Shown here in pieces: positions 33,422 through 46,600 of a stretch of 64,000 nucleotides of DNA. Source of the stretch: Camellia lanceoleosa (Eukaryota; Streptophyta; Magnoliopsida; Ericales; Theaceae). Below the pieces are notes generated by a model. It saw nothing but the letters and a program-made list of their open reading frames with translations. It was not told the origin of the DNA and did not search any database. The translations under genes were made by a program, and so were the position numbers. Position 1 is the stretch's first letter. Each line of letters begins with the position of its first letter. The DNA is taken from the NCBI GenBank assembly GCA_025200525.1, contig CM045763.1, positions 66,847,018 to 66,911,017 of the forward strand, read 5' to 3'.

Positions 33422-34402
33422 CTATACAACGGGCTGAGCAGAAGGGTTGATGTTGCGCTTATTGTAAGCAAATTCTAGGTCTAACCCTGGAGTATCATAT
33501 GCTGACCATGCGAATACCTCAACATTTTCCCTCAGCAATTCCAGCAACTGAAGTTTCTTATCAGCGCTTAGCGAGGTACCGATAAGGAAGTACTTTTCTG
33601 GATCATCTTTCTTTATCAGGACTTTTTCCAAATCCTCTACTATCTTTTCCTCCGGGGCTCCCCCTACATCTTCCAAGACTGGCTATTCGGCCATTTCCAC
33701 TGTCTATACCCGGTTGCAGAGTTGCTTAGCCTTTAGTGCCGCCATGAAGCAATGTTTGGATGCAACTTGATCCCCTGAGATCTACTTTACTTCGTATTCC
33801 GTTGAGAAACGGATGAGCTGGTGGTAGGTTGAAGAGACCGCCTCCATTTGATGAATTCATGGACGACCAAGTATGGCGTTGTAAGGGGATGGTGTATTAA
33901 TAACTAGAAACTCTATTTGGAGGGTTTTTGTTCTTGCCACAACTGGCAACACTATTCTGCCAAGTGGCCATTCTGGCTGTGAGTTGAAGCCTACTAACGG
34001 AGCTGCTGCTGGAGTGAGGTGCTGTTCGGAGAAACCAAGCTTTCTAAACAAGTCATAATACAATATGTCCGTTGCACTGCCTTGATCTACCAGGACTCAT
34101 TTTACGTCAAATCGTTTCCCAATTCCCACAGTTATAATCAGTGCATCGGTATGTGGGTGCTGTATGCCTTCTATATCCTTTCTAGTAAATAAAACAGTGC
34201 ACAAGGGGGATTTGGGTACCGTGCGTACCTTTTTCAATGCAAGCTCTACTGACATGACCTGCTGAATTTGCATAGCCTTAGCAATCTCTTCTTTCAGTGT
34301 CTCCTTAGGTTCCTGAGTCGTTGTTCCATGGATCACATTTATTATCAACTGAGATGGGTACTCAATATTCGGTTCTGGTAGTGGGTTCCCCAGTTCGGTC
34401 AC
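33422..34402 (-). pseudogene. gypsy protease and linker
   Basis: The same minus-strand frame holds the protease C-terminal part (LVGFNSQPEWPLGRIVLP, PSPYNAILGRP) and the RT-proximal linker (LLRENVEVFAWSAYDTPGLD). Upstream, a block near 34130-34200 (TDALIITVGIGKRFDVK) ends just before the next stop. Several in-frame stops separate the pieces (for example at 33857 and 33422) but the frame does not change. Confidence 0.85.
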
Positions 34403-35713
34403 TTCCTTATCCTAATCAATGTAATCCCGGAGGTGCCTAGCTACTACTAGGTCCTTCAAGTGTTGCTTCAGTGCCCTGTAGTTCTGAGTCATGTGCCTCC
34501 TGTCTTGATGGTAGGTGCATCTGAGCTTCTGATTGCGCCGAGCCAGATCTCCCAACATTTTCGGCGGCCAAACAAAGAAAGGCTCTCTTTTGATCTTTTC
34601 CAGGATTCGATAGATCGATTCTTTGAATACAGTCACGACGGCTTCGTGAGATTTTGACTTATCCACTTCATTCACCGTGAGCCCTCGGTGTACTCCTCGA
34701 TCTGTTATCTTCTTGTGCCGAGCTGTTTGTTCTGCTAATGCTACCTCGATGGGGATCTGATCATCTTCGAGACGAGTGTAATACTCAATCCTGACATGCA
34801 AATCTTTCAATGCTGTGGCCGGGCGCTTGGTAAGTGATTATCTCAACTTACTTTCCGGGCACAGACCATGTTTGAAAGACATAACGGCCATTTACTCACT
34901 GCACACGTTCTCCTTCAGGTCATTGTACTATTCCCAGTACCTCCTACCATAATTGCGCAACGTTTCTTCCTGCTTCTTTCGGAGATCGAACAGTGCATCC
35001 GGCTCTTTCGGGATCTTAGTATTGGAGACGAACCTGGCTAGGAACTCTTCGGAGAGCTGCTTCCAGCCATGAATTGATTCAACGGGGAGCCTATCGAACC
35101 ATTGAAGTCCAGTTTCTCCCAAGTTGGATGGGAAGACTTTGCACATCAGTGCCTCATCTCGGCTTCATAGAGACATCATCTATCTATAATAGCTAATATG
35201 CATCAGTGGATCTGACTTCCCATCGTACGAAGTGAACTTTGGCGGGGTGAATTTCTTTGGAGGTCTCATGGCCTCAATTTCCAGGGAGAATGGCGAGGAG
35301 ACGAGCCTATCCAGCGCTCGGTGCTCTCTCTGGTGAACGGTACGGTCCAGATGATCCCGTTGTTGCTTGTTTTGCTTGTTGTCGATCAACCAAGTACGAA
35401 GGTCTTGAGGAGGGTATTCAATCTATTGCCTAATTGTTTTCTGCCTCTTAGCCCTTCTTCGGCGTGACCCACGGGTGTGGCTGCTCGCCGCTTCACTCTG
35501 TACCGAGATAGGCTGGCTTTGTTGCCCAAATTCATTTCTAGAGAACTTTTTCACTAGTGGTTCTCTGGATGAGCTACTCTGTCGCAAGCGAGAGGGCTCT
35601 GTTTCAATCTTCTTTTCCGTTGGGTCACCCAGCACCCTTTTAAGTTGTGCTTTCAGCTCTTGTATCTCCATTCCCATGGAGTCTATGATCCGATCTCTGT
35701 AATCCTTCTCCAA
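34403..35713 (-). pseudogene. gypsy gag, decayed by in-frame stops
   Basis: Minus-strand pieces in one common frame give a Gag capsid: IEAMRPPKKFTPPKFTSYDG, then MCKVFPSNLGETGLQWFDRL, SEEFLARFVSNTKIPKEP and LRNYGRRYWE, then ARRNQKLRCTYHQDRRHMTQ with a partial knuckle-like C/H spacing. Gag would form the particle. At least three stops break the frame (near 34412, 34928 and 35180). Confidence 0.85.
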
Positions 35714-35923
35714 AAGAAAGTAATGAGAAGAACCCCAGCGAAGGGTAATTGATGCTCGACGGATTCAGGAGTCTGATTATTGTTTCCAGTTTGTTTTTCT
35801 AGGACTGTTGGGAGTGCCAAGCCTTTGTTATTTGTCTTCTCTGTCTGTGGAGTATGTGTCGAAGGTGGGATGTCCTCAATCCCCATCGCCGGAACTGAGT
35901 GCAGAGCTTAAAGACGAAGTGAT

Positions 35924-35941
35924 CCACGTTCACCGCACCAA
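35924..35941 (-). other. primer-binding site of the gypsy element
   Basis: Just inside the right LTR the minus strand reads AT, then TGGTGCGGTGAACGTGG. The position is right for a primer site. The tRNA it would match is not clear to me. Confidence 0.6.
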
Positions 35942-35942
35942 T

Positions 35943-36774
35943 TGTGCGTAGCAGTTTCTGTACTAGATGAAAATGGATTGGGGCTCCACACTCGGTTGGA
36001 CTATCCAAGGATTGAGGTTCCTACCACAAGAAGATCAGAAGAGCCCAAATGGGTCGGGATAACCCCTCTGGCGTGGGAATTAGTGATCAGAGAAGAGAGT
36101 TGAGTTTGTAAGTAAATGGGGTTTCACTTGGAACAGTTCAGTTACCTTTAATATGAAGTTCATGTAGTATATATAGGGTTCCTTGCTTGCTTCTCAATAT
36201 GGTTTCATGGAACTCAGGTGCTGCCAAGTTTCCTTTTAGCATTGCCCAAGGTGAGGGACCACCTGGTAGCTGTCAAAAGGTACTTATACTCACTGTAGTC
36301 ATGCTGATAACAAATCACATTCTTCTGGTTTAACAGCTTCCATGATTCTAGGTGTAGGGGACTAGCTGAGGTGGCAACTTGCACATGCACATCCTCATGG
36401 CTTCCACGTTTCTCTGTGAGGTTTCCTCAGCACGGTACCTTCGTGCCCCAGCTCGGTACCGTTGTGCCTTGGCTCGGCCTTTTAGAAGATCATTTAAAGA
36501 GATGGACTAGTCCATTCGGATATCTTTGTATGGACTCGGCCCACTTTAGTTCGGCCTATAGGTTAGGTCTTGGCCAAATTTCACCAAAGATCACTACTTT
36601 GGACTAGCCTTTCTACTGCGGGTTAAGTACTTGAGGACTTGGGTAGACTGTTGATCATGGATTTGGGCTCAATTGGCTTGCCTATAAATTCATTTAACTC
36701 ACTTGGATTTGGGCTTTAGTGGATTGGGCTGGCCCAAGGCTTGAATCCGACCTATTTCATATTCAGCCCTTTCA
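35943..36774 (-). repeat. 5' LTR of the gypsy element (832 bp)
   Basis: On the minus strand it starts TGAAAGGGCTGAATATG and ends CTACGCACA. A minus-strand TATA stretch (CTATATATACTAC, about 36167-36179) is the likely promoter. The small plus-strand ORF at 36371 is spurious. Confidence 0.9.
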
Positions 36775-36779
36775 AATAT

Positions 36780-37505
36780 GATGAGATTATAAATACGATT
36801 ACATGAAATAAGTAATACTACAGTATAAACTATTGAGATAAATTATTGAATAGAGGGAGTAAGAATTATTTGTACTAATTAAAATAAAACAAAAACATAT
36901 AATTATTTATTACCATTGAATAGAAATTGAAATAATTTAAAGAGGTCTGATTTCAACAATCTCAAAGAAGATTGTATTAGTTATTTCAACAATTTTTCTT
37001 ATAGCAGTTACTTCAACATTTTACTCCATATATAATTATTTATTATCATTGAATAGAAGATTGAAATAATTAAAAGAGGTCTGATTTCAAACAATCTCAA
37101 AGAAGATTGTATTAGTTATTTCAACAAATTTTTTTTATAGCAATTATTTCAACATTTGACTCTTCATACTTGGTATGTCTCATTTAAATCATTAGTAATT
37201 TTTATAGTAATTTTTTTAATATTTGACTCCTCATATTTGGTATGTCTCATTTAAATCATAATTTTTTTTTTTTTATAGCAGTTATTTCAACATTTGACTC
37301 ATCATATTTGGTATGTCTAGTTATCTGATTTAAATCTTTAGGATTTTTTTTAATATATATATATATATATATTTAAATGTTTTATTATAGTATCATTTGA
37401 CTCCTCATACTTGTGTCTCATTTAAATCATTAATTTTTCTTTTATAACAGTTATTTTAACATTTCACTCCTCATACGTGGTATGTCTCATTTAAATCATT
37501 AGTTA
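36780..37505. repeat. tandem repeats of about 132 bp followed by shorter diverged units
   Basis: CATTGAATAGAA, AGAGGTCTGATTTC and CAATCTCAAAGAAGATTG recur about 132 bp apart (from 36914 and 37046). From 37141 to 37505 the phrase CATTTGACTCCTCATACTTG with GGTATGTCTCATTTAAATCA recurs five times at irregular spacing, once interrupted by an AT microsatellite (about 37354-37372). CAATCT and AGATTG within each long unit can pair. Confidence 0.85.
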
Positions 37506-37792
37506 TAAGATTGTAATCTAACAATTAAACTTGATTTTTTGATTTTTTTTTTGACTTTTTTAACCCGAGACTTTTTTATTCGTTTGGTTTTCTTATTTGA
37601 CTTTTTTACATTGGAAGACAAAATTATCCTCTACTTGAAAATGATGCTTTTTTGACTTTTTTATTTTTATTTTTATATGGGTCAATTTGATTATTTTGTT
37701 TCAAAAACCAAGTGCTTTGTCATTTTGTGATTTTATATTTTTTTTTATTATCTTTATGTGCTTATTTAATCCCAATATGTTTACCAAACTAA
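37506..37792. other. decayed MITE-like sequence rich in TTTTTTGAC
   Basis: It shares the TTTTTTGACTTTTT interior and a CCAAAC end with neighbouring MITEs, but clear paired termini are not found. Confidence 0.4.
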
Positions 37793-38163
37793 GGCCTTAT
37801 TTGTCATTTTTTAAAAAAGTCAATAAGTCAAAAAGTCATTATTCTATTTAAGTCACATCATCTTATTTAAGTCACATCACCTCTCTACCACATCACTTCA
37901 AACCTAATCTATATCCAATCTTCTATATTTCATAACAAGTCAAAATATACACTTATTTAGAACATTCCAAATAATTCCTAGGGGTGATTTAAGATGATCT
38001 AAATACGTGTACTTTTTGACTTTTTATGAAATATGAGTTAGGTATGGGTTGGATTTGAAGTGATATATTAAAGAGGTGATATGATTTAAATAAAATAATG
38101 TAACTTAAATAAAATAATAATTTTTTAACTTTTTAATTTTTTTAAATCATGCCAAACAAAACC
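37793..38163. mobile_element. PIF/Harbinger-like MITE with TAA target duplication
   Basis: Ends GGCCTTATTTGTCATT and ATGCCAAACAAAACC are inverted. TAA flanks both sides (37790-37792 and 38164-38166). The interior has AAAAAGTCATTATTCTATTT on the left and its inverted counterpart on the right. Confidence 0.7.
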
Positions 38164-38459
38164 TAAGTGTTGAACTATGAAATATGTGGGTCTTTTCTCA
38201 CATCTTTTTCCCTTTTTATCCGACAAAACTAACAAAGGACAAAAAAAATGAGGATAAAAAGAATGTGGAGCCCAATCTCAGCCCCACTCCTTTATCCCCT
38301 CCCCTTTTCATACCACTATCAAATAACGTGTCTTGATTTTTTTTTAAAATCTAAATTCTCCGTTGAATAATGCTATTATAAATAAAAAAATTATTTCATT
38401 CACATAATCTTTCCTCCATAAATTATCTCGAATAATGTGACAAGAAAAAATAAAATCAA

Positions 38460-38714
38460 AGCCTCATTTGGAAAGTTAATTATTTTAATAGATTATTTTA
38501 ATTTTTAACTATTTTATTAGGTTAAAATTGTTATATTTTGAAAGATGATTGAATTTTTTTATAGTTGAATGTGATGTTTATGAAAAAAATGTGAAATGAT
38601 TATAGATTTAATTTGACATTTTATCTTATTGATCATTTTAATTTATTTTATATTTTTGTAAATTTTAGTCAAAAAAAATTAAAAATATCCAAACCCAACT
38701 TGCCAAACAAGGCT
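38460..38714. mobile_element. MITE of the same GTTTGG-end group
   Basis: Left end AGCCTCATTTGGAAAGTTAA; right end AACTTGCCAAACAAGGCT. Inverted ends over about 20 bp with an AT-rich interior. No clear target duplication. Confidence 0.6.
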
Positions 38715-38715
38715 A

Positions 38716-39905
38716 AAAATAGGACTACTATTAGCACTTGCCTAAATTCTTTGGACCCCCTACCCTAAATCTTAAATTTTAATAAGATTTTTTTGAACAC
38801 TCCATTTAATACCAAATTTATCTCTATTCATAATAAAATCACACCTAAGGGTATATCCACATAATTTTGCACACTATCTCTCTTCCTCTTGATAACCGCG
38901 CCATCTCTTGTTGAAAAGAATGCCAACGGTCATTGCATCAATAAACACCATTACTTCAGTGAAAAATATTGTATCGACGATTCATCATTAAAATACCTGT
39001 CAACTCTCAACGAAATGAGGAATCGACTTGACGGTATCCAAAGAATACAGTTAGAAAACTCGTCGAAAATTCATCTCAGGTAAAACCCTCATGAAACACA
39101 CAAGTTGAAAATCGAACTGTTTGGCACACTAGTATTGACTATTTGCATTATTATTCAGAACCCATATATTGAACTAAATGTTTGTGTTCAATACTGTGTT
39201 ACCGAACATAATCTTAATAGTAGGTAAACTAGTACCGAATAGCTTGTACAAAGCAACAACGATTGAAAACGACCGAGAATGTTAATATAAGACATATAAA
39301 CTTATTAATGGAACGCCAATCTCATCAGAATTATTGTCATCGTCCTTCATTGCTTTGCAATGTTAAATAAATGATGAAGAGTAATATATTAGACTTGAAA
39401 ATGGTTTTTTAGTTTAAGGTTTTTGGTTTAGGGGAGTTTATGACTATGATGATGAAGATACATTCAAGATTTAAAATGGCTATGAAAAGTACCAAATTTA
39501 GGATTTATATTGGTTGGTTATGAAAAGTAATAGATTTAGGGTTCAAAAATGTGAAAACGTAAAGCTAGAAATGAAGGTGTAGGTGTGGGTGGGTGTACAA
39601 TATTATAGAGTGTTAGTTCTTATTTAGTAGGTGAGTGCTCTATTAAATGATGTATTTTAATTCTAGGTATAATTGTAATAAAAAAATTAAAACAAAAATG
39701 TTAGAGACCTTAAAAATTATATCAAAAATTCTATCAAATGTCTCATATGGATGTGAGACCTACATGGGATCCATATTGTGTGGGTCCCATACATATGAGA
39801 CATTTGATAAAAAAATTTAATAAATTTTTTAAAATATCTAACATTAATCAAATTAAAAATTAAAAAGTCCAAAGAATTTAGACAGGTCGCCCAAAAATCC
39901 AAAAT
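38716..39905. mobile_element. Mutator-like or other fold-back element, possibly carrying a gene fragment
   Basis: Left arm ACTACTATTAGCACTTGCCT then AAATTCTTTGGACC; the right arm contains GTCCAAAGAATTTAGACAGG. The left arm resembles that of the element at 56384, so they are probably one family. A small open stretch (38889-39083, no ATG) has better codon-like composition than its surroundings but matches nothing I recognise. Near 39735-39805, TCAAATGTCTCATATGG and its complement form an internal hairpin. Confidence 0.45.
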
Positions 39906-40430
39906 GCTTGGGACCCCACTGGGGAGACCTCTAGGACCATAGTGGATGGTGATTGGCCAAATTTTATTTTACTTTTTTTCTCTAATCACTAATTCCCATG
40001 TGTGTGGGGAGTAGCGAGGGTGGGAGATAACAGGGTCTGTATCATAGTTGGCCATTGGCTTTGTTTGGTTTGTGTTTGTAGAGTAGTTTTTGAGATAAAA
40101 AGTATGAAAATTTGTTTGGTTTGTCTTTTTTCAAAAATAGTTTTGGAAAATTGTTTTGGGAAGAGAATTTAAAAAAAAGTAATTAATTTGATGTGTATGT
40201 AAGAGAGTGGTTTTGAAAAGTAAGTAACCAAACAAAATTTTAAAATTTTTTTAAAAAAAATTTGTTTAATTTGATTATTCTTAAAAATTTGCCTATAAAA
40301 TTTTTTTCTGAAAAATAAATTAAACAAAACCAGCAATGGTATAAATTTTTTAAAAAATGACGTAATGTTGACACTACTACACCACTCTTGTAGCGGAAAA
40401 GGATACATCCTCGGAGTCCATCAGTCAGCC

Positions 40431-40463
<33 letters not shown>

Positions 40464-40600
40464 ACTTTCTTTTTATTTTTGTCTTTTTATTTTTTCAATT
40501 TCTCTAAAGTACACAACACAGAGAGAGAAGAAGAAAAGAAGGCGGCATTTTTGTGAGGGTGGTCTAGAGTGAGGAGCGAGAGACATCTCTGTTGTTAGCC
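39906..40600 (+). promoter_or_regulatory. upstream region and 5' leader of the transporter gene
   Basis: AT-rich upstream DNA gives way at about 40370 to a mixed-composition leader with a CT repeat and AGAGAGAAGAAGAAAAG purine tracts, common in plant 5' leaders. No clear TATA box. The start ATG at 40601 has a favourable GCCATGGCT context. Confidence 0.5.
40433..40462. repeat. (CT)15 microsatellite in the 5' leader of the transporter gene
   Basis: Thirty bases of perfect CT repeat about 140 bp upstream of the start codon. Such tracts are frequent in plant 5' leaders and vary in length between individuals. Confidence 0.95.
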
Positions 40601-43600
40601 ATGGCTTCGAACAAGTTACCGATCTCTGAACCTAAAGAAAACAAGGGAAGCCTGCAACAGAGTTCTGCCATGACTCGTCGAGGTGTCTATGCCGCTTTCT
40701 CTTACATGGGTTGTGCAGGTACCTACTACTTCTCTCTCTCTCTCTCTCTTCTTCTTCTTCTTCTTCTTCTTTCATTTCGTACAATGATTTGTGTATTTCA
40801 TTTACATTTCATTACATATCTATATATATATACACATTCATAATTCTATTTCTATTATATAAAACCTACATCTTTATTTGGGGTGGTGAACAATGGCTCC
40901 TTTGGTTTAGTTTTGAGAATCAATTTTGAAAGATAGTTTTTTGAAAAGAGTTCATAAAATTTTGAAATTTGTTTGGTCATATATTTTGAAAAAAAATTTG
41001 GAATGATTTTTGGTTTTTTTTTTTAGTTGAATAGATAAGTATGAGAGAAAGATTGATTGTGAGAGAATGAGAGAAGAAAAAGGAAAAAAGTTATTGATTA
41101 ATGTGTAAAAAAAAGGAGAGAGGAGAAAGAAAATAATTTTCAAAAATTGTAAACCTAATGTAGTTTTTGAATTTTTCATTGCAAAAGTTGATTTGAAGGT
41201 GCTTCTGAAGAGGGGCTCAAATGTACTAGTTTATAGATGAGGAGTGAAATGATATTTGCTAACGGAAGCAGCTGGAACTGGACGGTGCCGTTCGGCTTGT
41301 GAGAAGACGGGTCCTGTTTTAATAATCTGAATCTTTCAATGTACAGAACTTATCGAATACTATATGCATGTAAAAAAAATCATGTTGATTCGATATGATA
41401 GCTATCTGATCAGATCAGTTTTTTGTCTACCGTTAATTTGTTCACCGTCTATTTTTTATATACAAAACTGATTTAGTCACATAGCTATCGATATCCAATC
41501 AACGTGATTTCTTACAGCCATATAGTACTTGACGAATTCTATACATTGAACGGTTCAGATTATTAAAATGGGACCCGTGGTGGGCCTCCACGGGCCGAAC
41601 AACACCGCCTAGTCCGATCTTGGACTGGAGGCAAGCTGCTCCCTTGCTAATAATGGAAGGGTCTTGGTGTAATTATGTTTTCAACCTCTTTTTTCTTCTT
41701 TTTTTTTTTCAAAACTACAATTTCTGAACAAAAACGATACATCCCTCTAATTGGGGAGCTCTAAAAGAGCACTAATGATGTAAAAAAAAAAAAAAAACCA
41801 AGGCCAAGAAATCATATCACATAGGACCCACACACTAATTAGAGCTATTAGAGCTCCTAATCTTTTTTCATTTCTCAATGCTGTGTTTTCCTTCATTCTA
41901 AAGCTGTTGTAGGGTCCTCATTTATTAAATTATCTAAAAATTTTAATTTATAATTACAGACACAAAAAGATTGAGAGGTCTAAATTAAGAGCTCTAATAG
42001 GTGTGTGGGTCCCATGTGATGTGATGTTTTGACCTTTTTTTTTTTTTTTTAAATTTTTCACATCATTAGTGCTCTTTTAGAACTCTCAAATTAGAGGGAT
42101 GTATCATTTCTGCCACATCTATATGGCTGTTTAACCCTTTTGCTTTATTTTTTAAGAGTAATTTTTTTTTTACCCTTTTTTGGTTTGACCTGTTTGAAAA
42201 AGGCATGTGTGTAGTTTACAGTATGTTATTTGAAAATAAACACATAATTCACTGAGGATTGTGGACTAGATTGCACTGTTATATATTTTGTCTAGTGTGA
42301 AACACGAGTTAAGACATCTGTAGGTTATGTGCTCATTGCCAAATGTCATTAAATGGCACATGGAGTAAAGTAAAAGCGGTTCAAGTGAATTTTGCCATTT
42401 AAAAAATGATGAAAATGTATGTAGTTTGCATAATGAGGTTACTTGTGTACAAGGGTATTTTAGTCTTTTTGCCTAAGTTGTTAATGGGCCTGAGAGGTAA
42501 AAATGAAAATAATTGTGGCGGCTTTGTTGCAAATTTTTGTTTGTTAATTTATATCAAACTTATTAGCCATAACTGCACGCTGTTTTGCGTCATTGAGCAT
42601 TTCTTGATTATCAATTAATGTCATCATTCAATTTCAACAAGTCTTCCGTTGCAAATATAGCCTTTTGAATTTGTCTTGAATAATATTAGTTCAATTTCGC
42701 CAGTTTTGTACTAGTTGCTTCCCATGGGTATTGGCAGTTGCTTGTTTAGTGATATCATGAATCACGATATTATTACTCGAGAATGATAGGACACTAATAT
42801 GATTATGAGTCAAGATTTCAATACTATTCTTAACATGTTCTTATTAACAGTGGCACGGGGCTGCTAGTTCTGTTTTAACTGCTATGATCACACTTTGACA
42901 TCTGTTATGCAGTTCTCTTGGTAATGTTCAACAAAGCAGCCCTTTCCTCTTACAGTTTCCCATGTGCGAATGTCATTACACTCTTTCAGGTGACTTCTTT
43001 AGTTAAATTATTTGAATGGACCAGCTTGCACATTATTGAGTTAGAAACTCTGCTTGTATTAGTGGTGATTGATTGTCGTCATTACTTGTGCACATGACTT
43101 GGCAACTGTGTACATATTAATCTCATATATAGTTGAATATTAATAAAGAAAAGGCAGATACAGAACACACTTTGCCACACAATCCCCTTTGTAAGCATAG
43201 AAAGATAAACGGAAAAGTAAGGGTTGCTTTGTAATAGGCTCATGAAGCGTACTGTTTGTGAGGGAGAAATTGAAGAATCAAAAAGATAATGCATTAAATT
43301 GAGCTCCTATGGGCCATTACCCAATTGGGGTTCCACAAAATCGGGGTCCCATAAGGAATGGATTGGGTACATAGTTACTAACCAGAGTGGCTACCCTAGT
43401 ACTTGACTTCATGTTTGCAAACTTATTGGACCAAGTTTCTCCATTTTGTCAGAATGTTCTCATTCATAATATATATGAATCATTTGTAACATGCTGGAAA
43501 TTTCATTTCTAAAAAAGTATGCATAAAATTGCTTTTGTGCACTTCATGGTTGGTGCCCCCTTATTGGTGAGCCAAATCACTATGCATAATTTGTTTAAAT

Positions 43601-46600
43601 TAAAATAAATCACGTAAGAAAACCCAAATATCACATATTTCTCTAAAGGGACAGCATCGATCAACAAAATAATCTGGCAATCAAACATGGCCTATAAAAT
43701 TTTGAATCAAACTTTGCTTCTTTAGGAACCATCGATCACCAATATGATCCTTGGGCTGTTTCAAATTTAACATGGTTTATTAAAAGCTATCGTGATACCC
43801 TTGGAAGATGCTACTTATGTTTTTTTTTTTTCCTTCTTAAAGAAGGATATGGGAAAGGCTTCAATCTGGAAACTGGATGGAGATTTTTGTTTCCAAATAT
43901 CCTATAGTTATATGTAAAATTGATGCCATCCCCAACCCCTAATTGTTAAATTGTTGATTGATCTATCTCCCCGTTGCCATTCAGTTTGCCCCATTTTTCT
44001 TCACACCCTGTCAATCATGGGGTTCATGATGGTTGAGGTACTCATAATATTGGTTGTTAATGTACAACTTTGATGAACACTTGCCAAAAAGACCCATTTA
44101 ATTATGATAAATATATCCTACATGAATTAAGTAATGTAAACTTACCTTTCACAAATTATATATTTTTGAATTATGATATCAATTTTATGAGTTTTATAAT
44201 GATGCAATCTGATTTTTCACCCATATATTTCCTTCTGTTTATAATGTTTCCCCCAACTACTCATTCAAAACTCTTTGATTCCTAAGTGGTCTAACAGTTT
44301 TGACGCCACATGGAAAATTGTTTGCTGAATTGGAGATGTAAGTTTGATCATTCTCATTAGCTAATTGAGGAATTATTTTATTTTATATTTATTTTTTTGG
44401 CAGTTGGTGTGTTCATGTATATTTCTATATGCAATGAAATACTGGAAGATCATCTCTTTCACTGATGGTGAACCAGAGGGTATCACCATCAATCAGGCAA
44501 CTCTTGTACCATTGAAGACATTGCGTCACACCATTCCTCTTGCAATATCATATTTGCTTTACATGGTATGAGTTTGATGGCACAGAATCATTTACTTTTT
44601 TGTTGGTAGATATTAGAATTTTCCTTCTAGATATACCTATGTCCTTCTGTTCTGGTGAAAGCTGGCATCAATGGAATCTGTGCGTGGAATAAGTGTTCCT
44701 ATGTACACCGCCCTTAGGCGAACAACCGTAGCTTTTACGATGGTCACGGAGTACCTTTTGGTAGGACAGAAACATTCACCTTCTGTGGTTTGCAGGTAAG
44801 CTCCATGTTCTCATTGTTGCTTTCTTCCGATACATCAATCATTGATTTTTCTTGAAAATATTTATATCCTACTTAGTATTGTTAACACTGTGGACATCAT
44901 TAATGTTTTTGATTTATTTTTGTTCCCTTTAGATTTTTAGTAAACCTTTACACATTCTTGAGTTATTTTGATTTTTGAACTTATCCTAGCTAAAAATGTT
45001 AGTTAGTAACAAACCAAATTTAAATGGTGTCGGATTAATTGAATAAAATACCAAAGGCCTGATGTATGTGTAATAAAAACATTCGATTAGGCATTTTACA
45101 AGCTTCAAAGTGAAAAACCTATGAAAATTTATACAAGCATGGCAAACTTGTTTTTCAGATTGTTTTATCCTTGCAATTTTTATTTGATAGGAATTGACCT
45201 ATAAAATTTAATGTTTCTGACATCTTTCTCGTTGAAACTTCCAAGCGTCTCATCAGTGTGGCAATAATTATACTTGGTGCACTGGTAGCAGGAGCTCGGG
45301 ACATGTCATTTGACTCCTATAGCTATGCTATTGTTTTCATATCGAATATCTGCACAGCAATATATCTTGCTTCTGTGGCTCGCATTGGTACATTTTTTTT
45401 TTGAAAGCGTCTTTCCATTTCTCATTGTTATGGCGAGGCATTGCATATCTTGTGCTGATATGTTTTCTCAATCTTCTCAGGAAAGTCGAGTGGCCTCAAT
45501 AGCTTTGGCCTCATGTGGTGCAATGGTAAGATGACAGGTCTCCAACAGAATCACATCTTTCGAGTTCTAAATCTTTCTACAGAAAATGAAATTTGCTGGC
45601 CTCCTTAAGCTTAAATAACTCAATCCTACAACTGTTTGTTTAATTGAATTTTTTGAAGGATTCCTTTGTGGACCGATCTTGCTATTCTTGACTTTCATCA
45701 GAGGTGACTTGGAAGTGACTATGAACTTTCCACATCTATTTTCTCCTGGCTTTCAGGTGCTTCCTTTTCAAATGAATTGTAGATCTAGGCTATGTTTGGA
45801 TCTTGGATTTGTGGAGGGAAAGGAAAAAGGTATGCAAAAGTGATCCACAAATCCTAGATCCAAACACAACATTAAGTACATGCTGTTGTTGTTGCACTGC
45901 AAATAAAAACTAACGTATGTTGTTTTATCATTTCCTTTTGTTAGGATCTCTCATTAATGCATATACATGGGCTTTTAGTGCATGAGATGCAAAATTGTGT
46001 CCGCCCTGCTTTCACAATACTCTTCAGCTAACATTTTGTACCTTTTGAAACTTTTTGTGCATTTTTCACTGTTTTTCCTGTGTCATCCATAACTTGATAT
46101 GGATAAGTATTTTGATTGGCCAGCTAATGCCTCTTTTCCATGGTTCTCTGGCAACAAAATATTCGTAACAAGAATCAGCATCCATGGTGCTCATTATCAA
46201 TTCATCTTAGTGCTAGTTTGGCATGTGCTAAAATAGTACATGCTATTTTAGCACATTATTCTATTTGGGTCACATCACCTCTTTATCACATCACTTTAAA
46301 CCCAACTCATATTTCAAGTTTTTTCATAAAAAGTCAAAAAGTGTACTAATTTAGCACTTCCCAAACAACCCCTTAATCCGACTTTCAAATGTTTCGTGCT
46401 TCTTCATGCTGTTTCAGCTTTGTCTCTTCATGACTTAACTTTCTCCAGTTCACTTCTTTCCATTGCTGTTTTCATTGATCTTCTTACTTATTTTACTTCT
46501 TTTGTTTGTGTTGTTTTCTGTCACAAAAATCATAGCCTCACTTTCGCTTTTGAAACGCAAATGATAACCTCATCCATAACTCATCAGTTGTCAATGTGTT

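Larger units (their letters stand above)
32230..36774 (-). mobile_element. Ty3/gypsy retrotransposon, minus strand, internally deleted
   Basis: The borders are set by the flanking 5-bp repeat AATAT (32225-32229 and 36775-36779) and by TG...CA ends. The right side is a full 832-bp 5' LTR. The left side is only the last 260 bp or so of the 3' LTR, fused to the middle of pol. The minus-strand order gag, protease, RT is gypsy-type, and YIDDMVVKS resembles the Tat branch. RNase H end, integrase and most of the 3' LTR are missing. Confidence 0.93.
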
